Shown here: positions 1 to 6,651 of the stretch, one piece after another | Numbering within the stretch: position 1 is the stretch's first letter | Layout: each line of letters starts with the position of its first letter | NCBI GenBank assembly: GCA_035480955.1 | Contig: DATIHF010000003.1 | Span: forward strand, 1 to 8,107 | Source of the DNA: DATIHF01 sp035480955 | GTDB taxonomy: Bacteria; Patescibacteriota; Microgenomatia; Woykebacterales; RBG-16-39-9b | DNA length: 8,107 nt | Reading direction: 5' to 3' | Program-made: the position numbers and the translations under genes | The notes under the pieces: model-generated | The model's database searches: none | What the model saw: only the letters and a program-made list of their open reading frames with translations | What the model was told of the DNA's origin: nothing

Positions 1-7
1 AATTTTG

Positions 8-39
8 AAAAAAACAGGCTAGTATTGCACTACTGTTTT
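8..39 (-). terminator. Possible intrinsic terminator overlapping the ftsQ stop
   Basis: On the minus strand AAAACAG-TAGT pairs with ACTA-(GC bulge)-CTGTTTT around the loop GCAAT, and the run of seven T (14-8) follows the CTG. The TAG stop codon lies inside the hairpin. The stem is AU-rich and bulged, so efficiency is uncertain. If real, ftsQ is the last gene of this transcript rather than continuing into ftsA/ftsZ. Confidence 0.42.
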
Positions 40-495
40 CTCAAAGCGAAAGTCGACCTTTTTAAAGGCTTTATTTTCTATTCTAGCTTTAGTTAAAAGA
101 CTTTGTAAAGTAGTGACCTGACTCGCTAAATCTTTATCAGAAGAAAAATAGACCACCAAATTATCTTTTCCTTTCACTAAAAAATCTCCTTCGTCTGTTT
201 TGGTAATCGACTCAATTTCAAAAAGTTTTGCCTTCTGCAGCAGTACCCTTAGTTTATCTTGTTCTGATTCAACTTTTTTCTTCGTTTCAGTTGTCGCGAT
301 TTTTGGAGAAAGGTTGGCTAGGACTCCTTTAAAACTATTTGAAAATGAAAAATGAGTAGAGAAAAGCAACCAAAAGAGCGTTCCTAAAATTACTAAAGCA
401 ATTAGAATCAAACCAACGATCTTGCTGGCAGTATCTCGCCAGGCGTGCTTTTTATTAACTGAAAAAACTGGGGCTGGAGAGCTTTTGAAATCCAT
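19..495 (-). CDS. ftsQ: Short FtsQ/DivIB-like divisome protein
   Basis: This is a 158-residue single-pass membrane protein in the position of ftsQ. A basic cytoplasmic N-terminus (1-24) precedes a transmembrane segment (about 25-46). A Ser/Phe-rich stretch and a Lys/Glu-rich, possibly coiled segment (63-90) follow, then a domain of about 70 residues. Its end, DKDLASQVTTLQSLLTKARI (120-139) and FKKVDFRFEKTVV (144-156), resembles the C-terminal beta-domain of FtsQ, where a helix leads to an I-D-L-R-F strand. Typical FtsQ proteins are about 250 residues and have a POTRA domain after the membrane segment; here there is little room for one. It would act in the divisome as a scaffold. Identification rests on position, topology and the VDFRF ending. 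No Shine-Dalgarno precedes the ATG. Confidence 0.65.
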   Translation of the reverse strand: MDFKSSPAPVFSVNKKHAWRDTASKIVGLILIALVILGTLFWLLFSTHFSFSNSFKGVLANLSPKIATTETKKKVESEQDKLRVLLQKAKLFEIESITKTDEGDFLVKGKDNLVVYFSSDKDLASQVTTLQSLLTKARIENKAFKKVDFRFEKTVVQY

Positions 496-510
496 AAGGA
501 AAACTTTTGC

Positions 511-1611
511 CTAATTAACTAGTTTTAGGGTTTCTCGAGCGAGTATCTTTGCAGCGTCTAGATTGAGATTGCGTCGGCCACTCTTGGCACTGCTCTGGTA
601 TTTTTTATAGTCATGCATGACCAGATTGATCGCCGCCAACAATCTCTTTGGAGTCAACCTTTCCTGGGGAAGGATTACTGCTGCCCCAAGCTTTTCCATG
701 ACCTGAGCGTTTTTCATTTGTTCATTTTTCGCCGCGATCGGCAAGGGAATAAAAACCGCCGGGATCGCCAGTGCCATCGCCTCAGCTACGGTGTTTGCCC
801 CGCTTCGACCAACTACCAGTGAGGCTGCAGAAAAGATTTCCACCGAATCTCGAGAATCAAACCAGGTTCCCAATTTATAACGTCCCGCTAATTTTGGTGG
901 CAACTGAGTGGCAAAGGCAGTCAATGTTTCAAAATCTTTGTAAGTTTGCGAGGTGCCGCTTTGGTGCACAACGTTATATTTTTCCAGCAATTCGTGAAGA
1001 ATTTCCAAAACCATTTCGTTGATGATGTGAGCGCCTTGATTTCCTCCAGTTATGTAAATCGTTGGCCGAGCGGCTCTTTTTTTGGAAAGATTCAAAAGCT
1101 CGGCTCTGATTGGGTTGCCGGTCAAAACGGCTTTACTTTTGGGAAAGTGGTCCAATGACTCTTCCCAGGAAACCGCAATCTTTTTGGCAAAGCGAGAAAC
1201 AAATTTATTGGACAAACCTGGATTGAGTGTTTGCTCATGGGTGATAATTGGCACCCCAAGTACCCAACCGGCGAAGACTACTGGAGCGGCAACATAGCTA
1301 CCGAAAGAGAGTATGGCACTGGGACGCTCTTTTGAAAGGATACCTAGGGCTTGGAAAACTCCAATGGGAATTTTGCCAATACTCCAAAGAGTGTAGCGAG
1401 TAAAACGCCTTTGGATCCGGCCTGGAGTGATTGAATAGAATTTTATCCCCAGATTTGGAATGACAACTGATTCGGCTGAAGCGGCTTTGTCACCTTCAGT
1501 TGAACGAGATCGTCCAATAAAAACAATTTCTACCTCAGGGTTTTTTTGTAGCTCTTCGATTGTTGCCAGAGCCGGTGTGAGATGACCGCCAGTCACAATG
1601 ATTTTACGCAT
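511..1611 (-). CDS. murG: UDP-GlcNAc:lipid I N-acetylglucosaminyltransferase (lipid II synthase)
   Basis: This 366-residue GT-B fold enzyme converts lipid I to lipid II at the cytoplasmic face of the membrane. The N-terminal loop is VTGGHLTPAL (6-15), shorter than the common GGTGGHxxPAL but with the GGH intact. SFGSYVAAP (102-110) and THEQTLNPGLSNK (124-136) match acceptor-domain motifs, and TGNPIR (164-169) closes that domain. The donor domain has ITGGNQGAHIIN (187-198), VVGRSGANTVAEAMAL (266-281, with E277 for ribose contact) and an IPLPIAAKNEQMKNA loop (288-302). Length is normal for the family. The TGGHLTPAL variant recalls Microgenomates proteins (from memory, not searched). It follows ftsW by 23 bp and precedes the ftsQ-like gene by 15 bp. 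Unlike many dcw clusters there is no murC between murG and ftsQ. Confidence 0.95.
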   Translation of the reverse strand: MRKIIVTGGHLTPALATIEELQKNPEVEIVFIGRSRSTEGDKAASAESVVIPNLGIKFYSITPGRIQRRFTRYTLWSIGKIPIGVFQALGILSKERPSAILSFGSYVAAPVVFAGWVLGVPIITHEQTLNPGLSNKFVSRFAKKIAVSWEESLDHFPKSKAVLTGNPIRAELLNLSKKRAARPTIYITGGNQGAHIINEMVLEILHELLEKYNVVHQSGTSQTYKDFETLTAFATQLPPKLAGRYKLGTWFDSRDSVEIFSAASLVVGRSGANTVAEAMALAIPAVFIPLPIAAKNEQMKNAQVMEKLGAAVILPQERLTPKRLLAAINLVMHDYKKYQSSAKSGRRNLNLDAAKILARETLKLVN

Positions 1612-1619
1612 GATTTTTA

Positions 1620-1625
1620 ATTATA
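1620..1625 (-). promoter_or_regulatory. Candidate -10 (TATAAT) for murG
   Basis: In the 23-bp ftsW-murG gap the minus strand carries a perfect TATAAT followed by 8 bases (TAAAAATC) and the murG ATG. Transcription from it would be nearly leaderless. No -35 resembling TTGACA is present at 16-18 bp, and the gap is AT-rich, so a chance match is possible. No Shine-Dalgarno is found in the gap. Confidence 0.35.
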
Positions 1626-1634
1626 CTATGAGAG

Positions 1635-2750
1635 TTAATTCTTTGCTTCACTGGTGTTTTTTGAAATATTGAGAAGTATTGCAACACCAAACATCGCCGA
1701 GAGGAGCGAGCTGCCTCCGTAAGAAATAAAAGGTAGTGGGACCCCAGTCAAAGGCAGCAGCGCAACCATGCCGGCCAGATTGATAAAAACCTGAACCCCG
1801 ATCCAAATCCCGATTCCGCTCGCAAGAAGCTGACCAAATCGATCACCGATTTTCCCGGCAATACGAAAAGCTCGAAAAACAATCACAAAAGGAAGAGAAA
1901 TGAAAATCAGGGAACCAATAAAGCCGAGCTCGTTACCAATCACTGCGAATATCGAATCAGTAGTAATTTCTGGGATATAGCCGTATTTTTGCCGAGATTG
2001 TCCGAGACCAACTCCAAACCAGCCACCGGACCCAAGGGCAATCAAAATTTGGTTGATGTGATAGGCCGCTCCTTGAGGATCAGAGCTCGGGTGCAGAAAA
2101 GTCAAAAACCTTTCCCGACGATAAGCCGAGGAAAGAATGAAACCCCCGATCGCGACCAAACCAACTGGGATTATCATTAGAAAATGTTTGATGGGCGCAC
2201 CAGACAAGAAATAGATCATCAGGCCGATCATTGAAATAATCATTGCGGTTCCCAAGTCTCTCTGCACCAGCAAAATCCCTAAAAGTAAACCAGTGAGTGT
2301 CACAAACGGCCAAAGTTTGACCCTTTTTGACAAGTAAGCTGATAAATAAATAATGTAGGCGAGCTTGGCAAATTCGGAAGGCTGAATCGCGAAAAGCTTC
2401 CCAACTCCGATCCAGCGTTGCGCTCCGTAAATGGTAATTCCCACGTGCGGAACAAAAACTAAAAGCAAGAGAACTATTGCTCCGAGCATAAAAATCGGGG
2501 CCAGTTTCTCCCAAAGCTGGTAGGGTAATTTATAGATGATGAAAGCTCCAAAGGCTCCACCGAGTGCCCAAATCACTTGAAGTCTGGCAAGCCGAGTCGG
2601 ATCACCAAAGTCTCTTTCCGAGGTGACCGGGGAAGCATTGTAAATCATCAAAAGTCCAAAAAGGACCAACACAAGAGCGAGCGCCAAAACAACCAAATCC
2701 GGTCGATGAGCTTGGGCTTTTTGGGCAACATTGTGGTGTTTTGTTTTCAT
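1635..2750 (-). CDS. ftsW: SEDS-family peptidoglycan glycosyltransferase FtsW
   Basis: This 371-residue protein has about ten hydrophobic segments and belongs to the SEDS family (FtsW/RodA/SpoVE). It polymerises lipid II into glycan strands at the outer face of the membrane with a class B PBP. Visible motifs are YGAQRWIGVG (108-117), QPSEFAKLA (123-131), QRDLGTAM (163-170), PEITTDSIFAVIGNELGFIG (260-279) and GVPLPFISYGGSS (336-348). D265 in TTDSIFA aligns with the essential Asp of SEDS polymerases. FtsW rather than RodA is favoured by the position directly before murG in a dcw cluster. The start was placed at the ATG (2750); a TTG at 2780 would add ten residues with no conservation. No Shine-Dalgarno is present, and the stop lies 23 bp before murG. 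Confidence 0.93.
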   Translation of the reverse strand: MKTKHHNVAQKAQAHRPDLVVLALALVLVLFGLLMIYNASPVTSERDFGDPTRLARLQVIWALGGAFGAFIIYKLPYQLWEKLAPIFMLGAIVLLLLVFVPHVGITIYGAQRWIGVGKLFAIQPSEFAKLAYIIYLSAYLSKRVKLWPFVTLTGLLLGILLVQRDLGTAMIISMIGLMIYFLSGAPIKHFLMIIPVGLVAIGGFILSSAYRRERFLTFLHPSSDPQGAAYHINQILIALGSGGWFGVGLGQSRQKYGYIPEITTDSIFAVIGNELGFIGSLIFISLPFVIVFRAFRIAGKIGDRFGQLLASGIGIWIGVQVFINLAGMVALLPLTGVPLPFISYGGSSLLSAMFGVAILLNISKNTSEAKN

Positions 2751-2761
2751 CTGGAAACTAA

Positions 2762-2767
2762 AGTATA
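2762..2767 (-). promoter_or_regulatory. Candidate -10 for ftsW in the divergent spacer
   Basis: Minus-strand TATACT lies 11 bases before the ftsW ATG at 2750. A weak TTTTCA sits 18 bp upstream as a possible -35. It would give a leader of only about 4-5 nt. A separate promoter is expected here because the inverted gene pair cuts ftsW off from murD. It shares the 89-bp intergenic region with the opposing promoter. Confidence 0.4.
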
Positions 2768-2803
2768 ACGTAAAAACCAACCCTCTGAAAAATTAAAAAA
2801 CTC

Positions 2804-2832
2804 TTGACTAGGAGAGTAAGTTAATCGATAAT
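2804..2832 (+). promoter_or_regulatory. Sigma70-type promoter of the two-gene insert (leaderless)
   Basis: TTGACT (2804-2809) and GATAAT (2827-2832) are separated by exactly 17 bases, each one mismatch from the vegetative consensus. The ATG at 2840 begins after only 7 further bases, so the expected transcription start is at or within a base or two of the initiation codon. The only Shine-Dalgarno-like sequence (ggag, 2811-2814) lies upstream of the -10 and would not be in the message. This is the best promoter in the window. Confidence 0.78.
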
Positions 2833-2839
2833 TAGTGTA

Positions 2840-3376
2840 ATGCCTCACCACGAGACCAAAGCTGAGAAAAGCGATAATAATCTAATTATCATTTCATTGG
2901 CGGGAGTTTTTCTAATCATCGCTGTTTTGGTTCTTTTCTTCGTCCAAAAAAACCGCTCAACCAATTCGTCTTCTAATTCTTCAGCAAGTACCGCAGCAAC
3001 TACAACCTACAAAAGCCCAACCCTTGGTTACACAGTCACCTATCCATCCAGCTGGCCTAAAGATGAGACCAGTGGAACAATGACAGATGGACAAACTTAT
3101 AAAATAGTTCTTCTTAACCGGAAAGATGCAGACAAAATCACTAATGGTAAGCCAAATATCATGATTTATGAAAATTTCAAAGGCGATTTCTGCAACACTA
3201 CTGATCCAAACTGTAAAGCAGAAACTGTGACTCTCAATGGAAAGTCGGTAACAAAAATAACCAATGCGACTATTGGCACGACGATCTACAAACTGGATGA
3301 CAATCTACTTGTTTTCACCTTCCCCAACGGTGATCAAGCAGCGATTGATAAAGTGATGCAAAGCTTCACTTACTAA
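2840..3376 (+). CDS. Membrane-anchored extracytoplasmic protein, PsbP-like appearance (first of pair)
   Basis: This is a 178-residue protein of unknown function. A short charged N-terminus (MPHHETKAEKSDNN) precedes one hydrophobic segment (about 15-35). A Ser/Asn/Thr/Ala-rich linker (39-56) follows, then a domain of about 120 residues. The domain begins SPTLGYTVTYPSSWPK (59-74), contains FCNTTDPNC (C118, C125) and ends VMQSFTY. It has no lipobox, so a transmembrane anchor with an exported domain is inferred. The GYTVTYPSSW opening and the QSFTY ending are typical of PsbP-like or related small exported domains. The ATG at 2840 lies 7 bases after a consensus-like -10, implying a leaderless transcript. 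The stop is followed immediately by the ATG of the second gene. The gene is divergent from ftsW and, with its partner, interrupts the dcw cluster. Function cannot be assigned from sequence. Confidence 0.82.
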   Translation: MPHHETKAEKSDNNLIIISLAGVFLIIAVLVLFFVQKNRSTNSSSNSSASTAATTTYKSPTLGYTVTYPSSWPKDETSGTMTDGQTYKIVLLNRKDADKITNGKPNIMIYENFKGDFCNTTDPNCKAETVTLNGKSVTKITNATIGTTIYKLDDNLLVFTFPNGDQAAIDKVMQSFTY

Positions 3377-4045
3377 ATGGAACCACAGCCTGCCCAACCC
3401 ACTCCGAAACAAAATTTACTAGATAAAAACGTCCCAAATCCACTAGCCAAAAATCCAAATTTCTTTACCCACAAGGTCTTTGCGGCTATTGGTCTGATTC
3501 TGATTGGAGCAATCATCGCAATTGCTGGTATCTGGTGGTATGTGCAGAGTCAGGATAAAAGTAGTGGGGTTGAGGACACAACTACAACAACAAAGGTTTC
3601 AACTACATCAGCTAAAACAGCCACGATCTCAGCAACAAAAGACGAAACAGCAGGTTGGAAAACTTATACTTCAATCAATAAAGTTTATACTTTCAAATAT
3701 CCTGTGGATTTTACCCTTTCGACCGACAACACAGGAATTTTAGACAATTCTAGCAAAAGCTATATTTTTAGTGTTGATTCGGTTGAAACAACTTTGTCAG
3801 TCGAAGATTGGATCAAAGCTAACATATGTACATCAGCAGAACTTTGTTCAGAAAGAGTGGCTGGTGTTTTAAGCAATTCTTTACAATTTGATGATTACGC
3901 ACATTATCAAAGTTTTGAAACTGTTGTAAAACATGAAAACAAATTATATGAGATTTCAATGACTTCCAGAAATGCCGATACAGCAGTGACGCAAGGAATT
4001 AAATCGATTTACCTAAATATACTTTCAACCTTCAAATTTCTTTAG
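3377..4045 (+). CDS. Membrane-anchored extracytoplasmic protein, PsbP-like appearance (second of pair)
   Basis: This is a 222-residue protein of unknown function. Residues 1-32 are proline- and asparagine-rich (QPAQPTPKQNLLDKNVPNP). A single hydrophobic segment lies at about 33-55 (VFAAIGLILIGAIIAIAGIWWY), followed by a Thr/Ser-rich linker (about 66-90) and a compact domain. The domain has VYTFKYPVDF (103-112), a Cys pair C151/C157, and ends ILSTFKFL. The topology suggests an N-in, C-out membrane anchor with an extracytoplasmic domain; no lipobox is seen. The YTFKYP opening and STFKF ending resemble PsbP-related domains (family impression, not tested). The start directly abuts the stop of the preceding gene (TAAATG) with no Shine-Dalgarno. 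It shares architecture with that gene and looks like a diverged paralogue. The sequence looks more A/T-rich than the Mur genes around it. Confidence 0.8.
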   Translation: MEPQPAQPTPKQNLLDKNVPNPLAKNPNFFTHKVFAAIGLILIGAIIAIAGIWWYVQSQDKSSGVEDTTTTTKVSTTSAKTATISATKDETAGWKTYTSINKVYTFKYPVDFTLSTDNTGILDNSSKSYIFSVDSVETTLSVEDWIKANICTSAELCSERVAGVLSNSLQFDDYAHYQSFETVVKHENKLYEISMTSRNADTAVTQGIKSIYLNILSTFKFL

Positions 4046-5412
4046 AGTTTATTTACTATTTCTTTAAATTGCATTCCTCTATCTTTATAGTTTTTGAACA
4101 TACCAAAGCTGGCGCAGGCTGGGCTTAACACTATTATATCCCCACTCTTGGCACTCTCTCGTGCCTGAGACACAATTTCAGCCATGTCTTTTGCTCCCTC
4201 TTTAATTTCGCCTTTAAATTGCCCAGCTTTTTCTATCGCTTCTTTTATCTTACCGGCCATTTGGCCAATTAATACCACTGTCTTAACATTTGCTGCGTTC
4301 ACAATTTCCTTACCCAACTCTTCATAGTTTGAACCTTTATCACTACCACCGAGAATTACGATCTCTGGAGCAGTGAAGCTTTTGATCGCCGCAATCGCTG
4401 TTTCTGGAGTCGTGGAGAAAGTATCGTTGTAGTATTTGACGCCTTCGAGCTCTCGAACAAATTCCAAACGATGTTCGAGTCCTTTGAAATTTTTGATCGC
4501 GGTATTGATTGGGTTGATTGCAATCCCTAGGGCTGTTGCCGCTCCCACGGCACTGGCCACATTTTCCCAATTATGCTTGCCCAGCAGACCTATTTCCGAA
4601 AGTCCCACGACTCTTTCCGCCGCGGCTCCGAGCCGTCGGTAGATCGAGTCATTACTGACGAAAATCCCCGTGTTTAGCTCAGCTTTAGTGCTAACTTGGA
4701 TTTTCTTTGAATTTCCTAATTCTAAAAATTCTCTGCTATGCGGGTAGTCAATATTTATGACGGCGAAATCGGCTGCTCCTTGGTGCGCCACGAGATTAAA
4801 TTTTGCCGCTTTGTATTCATGAATATCTTTGTGCCAGTCGAGGTGTTCCTCAACCACCATCAGCACGACCGCGACATGAGGACTTTTATCAAGGTCAAAG
4901 AGTTGAAAACTCGAAAGCTCGAGCACCACAAAACTCTCGGGAGTAAGTTGAGGTAGCAGATCTAGTGCTGGGTTGCCGATATTGCCTGCCAGAAAAACAT
5001 TTTTTCCAGCAGTTCTAAGAATTTGGTAGATCAGCGTTGCGGTCGTGCCTTTTCCTTTGGTGCCAGTAACACCAATGATTTTCGCGCTTGTTTGGTCAAA
5101 AAATATTTTGGTGTTGGAGGTGAGAGTCGCTCCTTGTTTGACTCTAGCATCAATTTGCGCCACATCAGGTCTGATCCCAGCTGTGCGAACTAAAATTTCA
5201 AAATGGGAAAGATCAGTCAGGGAGTCTGGTCCAAAGTTTGTTTTTACTCCGAGACTGCTAAATTTTTCCACGACTTCGGACCCGAGTTGGTCTTTAGTTT
5301 TTTGGTCTAGCACTGTCACAAAAGCGCCCTGATTTTTTAGAAAAGTAGCACTGGAGTAACCCTCGACTCCCGCTCCGATTACCGCGACTAGTTTTTCTTT
5401 GTATACTCTCAT
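4042..5412 (-). CDS. murD: UDP-N-acetylmuramoyl-L-alanine:D-glutamate ligase
   Basis: This 456-residue Mur ligase adds glutamate to UDP-MurNAc-L-Ala in the cytoplasm, using ATP. The N-terminal Rossmann domain has VAVIGAGVEGYS (9-20). The ATP domain has GVTGTKGKGTTA (114-125), LELSSFQL (164-171), EEHLDWH (188-194) and K204 in EYKAAKFNL at the carbamylated-lysine position. The C-terminal domain has GLEHRLEFV (311-319), NDTFSTTPE (329-337) and LSPACASFGMFKNY (429-442). Start chosen at 5412 because it makes an ATGA overlap with mraY and places the Rossmann strand at the usual distance. A longer TTG start (5469) would add 19 unconserved residues inside mraY. F332 occupies the place of the lysine in the E. 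coli NDSKAT motif, and G437 replaces a commonly acidic residue. The stop overlaps that of the convergent gene by 4 bp. Confidence 0.95.
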   Translation of the reverse strand: MRVYKEKLVAVIGAGVEGYSSATFLKNQGAFVTVLDQKTKDQLGSEVVEKFSSLGVKTNFGPDSLTDLSHFEILVRTAGIRPDVAQIDARVKQGATLTSNTKIFFDQTSAKIIGVTGTKGKGTTATLIYQILRTAGKNVFLAGNIGNPALDLLPQLTPESFVVLELSSFQLFDLDKSPHVAVVLMVVEEHLDWHKDIHEYKAAKFNLVAHQGAADFAVINIDYPHSREFLELGNSKKIQVSTKAELNTGIFVSNDSIYRRLGAAAERVVGLSEIGLLGKHNWENVASAVGAATALGIAINPINTAIKNFKGLEHRLEFVRELEGVKYYNDTFSTTPETAIAAIKSFTAPEIVILGGSDKGSNYEELGKEIVNAANVKTVVLIGQMAGKIKEAIEKAGQFKGEIKEGAKDMAEIVSQARESAKSGDIIVLSPACASFGMFKNYKDRGMQFKEIVNKL

Positions 5413-6449
5413 AGTCTCAGCAGTGCGACAAAAATCCCAATAAAGGCTGAGATTGCCCCGAGTAACCAAAAGCGCATCGTTACTTTCGTCTCATCCCAAC
5501 CTTTGGCCTCGAAATGATGGTGGATCGGGGAAGCAAGGAAAACTTTTTTCCCGTCTCGTAGGGCTTTGCTGGTCCACTGAATCAAAACAGAGCCGGTTTC
5601 CACAACAAAAACAAAGCCGATTATTAGTAAAACTAAAGCTGAGTTGGTTATCAAAGCTATTGTCGCCAACATCGCTCCCAGGGCCAACGCTCCCGTATCT
5701 CCCAGCCAAACTCGCGCGGGGTAGATATTGAAATACATAAAAGCAAGGAGCGACCCGAGAGTAACAGAGATGAAGAGTGAAACATCAGGAAAATTAGCAA
5801 TTGATACCAGATACCAAAAGGCCAGAAGCGCGATGATCATCAGTCCGGGAACTAAACCATCGAGACCATCTGTGATATTGACGGCGTTAGTGGTGGCCAC
5901 GATCACTCCCGCGGCGAAAGGAATATAGAGCCAACCCAGCTCAAAACTCTTACCGATAACGGGTAAATAAACACTCGAGAGATGAAGCTTGTCATAAAGA
6001 AGAACAGCGAGGAGCAAAGCGAGCAACCACTGCAGGAAAAATTTATAGCGAATTCGCAAACCCCAAGCACCAGCCATTGAAAACCCGTAAAACTTCCGAA
6101 CATCATCATAAAGGCCTAGTAGTCCAAAGGAAAGGAGCGCGATGTAGAGAATGGCGGCGATCCAATTGGTACCATAAAGCTTGGAAAAAATATTGTAGCC
6201 GGGAACGATTTTGTAAAAAACCGCCGAAAGAACAATAGTTACAACAATTATTAATATCCCACCAGCATTGGGAGTTCCGACTTTCCAGCCGTGTAAACGG
6301 TTAACAATCGAAGTTACCGCCCCAAAAATATCCCGTTGGGATTCTCTTTGTCTTTGAAATTTAAGTTTGTAGAGAAGATTGATGAAAGGAACGGCCAAAA
6401 GGAAAGTGGTCCCAAAGGTAAATAAAAGTACGGCTAATAAATCAACCAT
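5409..6449 (-). CDS. mraY: Phospho-N-acetylmuramoyl-pentapeptide-transferase (lipid I synthase)
   Basis: This 346-residue polytopic membrane protein transfers phospho-MurNAc-pentapeptide from UDP to undecaprenyl phosphate at the inner face of the membrane, making lipid I. About ten hydrophobic segments are visible from residue 3 to the end. Diagnostic motifs are TPNAGGILI (59-67), LYDDVRK (113-119, with the D115-D116 pair), NAVNITDGLDGL (188-199), WLGDTGA (248-254, with the catalytic-type D251) and PIHHHFEAKGW (308-318). Length and motif spacing match the family closely, so it should be active. The ATG at 6449 has no Shine-Dalgarno but sits 7 bases after a candidate -10. The TGA stop overlaps the murD ATG in an ATGA junction, indicating coupled translation. 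Position between murF and murD is the canonical dcw order. Confidence 0.97.
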   Translation of the reverse strand: MVDLLAVLLFTFGTTFLLAVPFINLLYKLKFQRQRESQRDIFGAVTSIVNRLHGWKVGTPNAGGILIIVVTIVLSAVFYKIVPGYNIFSKLYGTNWIAAILYIALLSFGLLGLYDDVRKFYGFSMAGAWGLRIRYKFFLQWLLALLLAVLLYDKLHLSSVYLPVIGKSFELGWLYIPFAAGVIVATTNAVNITDGLDGLVPGLMIIALLAFWYLVSIANFPDVSLFISVTLGSLLAFMYFNIYPARVWLGDTGALALGAMLATIALITNSALVLLIIGFVFVVETGSVLIQWTSKALRDGKKVFLASPIHHHFEAKGWDETKVTMRFWLLGAISAFIGIFVALLRL

Positions 6450-6456
6450 AAGCTAA

Positions 6457-6465
6457 ATTTTACCA
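6457..6465 (-). promoter_or_regulatory. Candidate extended -10 promoter for mraY
   Basis: On the minus strand TGGTAAAAT forms an extended -10 (TGn plus TAAAAT) with 7 bases (TTAGCTT) before the mraY ATG at 6449. A start site at the normal distance would fall on or next to the ATG, giving a leaderless message. No good -35 is seen at 16-18 bp spacing, which the TGn extension could offset. It lies after the inverted repeat, so mraY may be transcribed independently of murF. Confidence 0.45.
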
Positions 6466-6489
6466 AATTAACCTTAGTAATGCATTAGC

Positions 6490-6651
6490 TAACCAGCTTT
6501 GACCTTGCTTCCGCCATTGCGAGCAGCGTTAAGAAGAAATTTCACCAAGCGAGATATTAAGTGGACTTGTTTGAGCCAAATGCGAGTTGTCCAACGTATA
6601 GGAGCGACTGAAATTTCTTTAGCAGCGCAAGCCTGGCGGAGGTTTTGGTTA
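6490..6651. repeat. Imperfect long inverted repeat in the murF-mraY spacer
   Basis: The left arm (about 6490-6544) and right arm (about 6609-6651) are imperfect reverse complements. Matching blocks in order are taacca (6490-6495) with tggtta (6646-6651), ccgcc (6511-6515) with ggcgg (6635-6639), ttgcg with cgcaa, and gaaatttca (6536-6544) with tgaaatttc (6609-6617). Small gaps separate the blocks. The central 60-odd bases contain a weaker tggac/gtcca pairing. No ORF of useful length is present on either strand. The arrangement resembles a MITE-like or structured intergenic repeat rather than a terminator. Whether it recurs in the genome cannot be seen from this window. Confidence 0.5.

Noticed and set aside
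613..1297. Several overlapping plus-strand open frames opposite murG
   Set aside because: All are antisense shadows of murG, rich in Arg/Ser/Phe/Pro without domain patterns, and they mutually overlap.
1625..1634. A 10-mer (ctctcatagt on the minus strand) recurring on the plus strand at 5406-5415 at the mraY/murD junction
   Set aside because: The second copy is dictated by coding sequence around an ATGA overlap; two inverted copies of a 10-mer are weak evidence for a shared site.
2080..2514. Open frame of 144 codons on the minus strand within ftsW
   Set aside because: It lies wholly inside ftsW in another frame, has no recognisable motifs, and ftsW is clearly the coding frame.
2751..2780. 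Longer FtsW start (TTG at 2780)
   Set aside because: The ten extra residues are not family-like and would overlap the likely -10 element. The ATG at 2750 is preferred.
5410..5469. Longer MurD start (TTG at 5469)
   Set aside because: The 19 extra residues do not resemble MurD and would overlap mraY by about 60 bp. The ATG at 5412 gives a classic ATGA junction.
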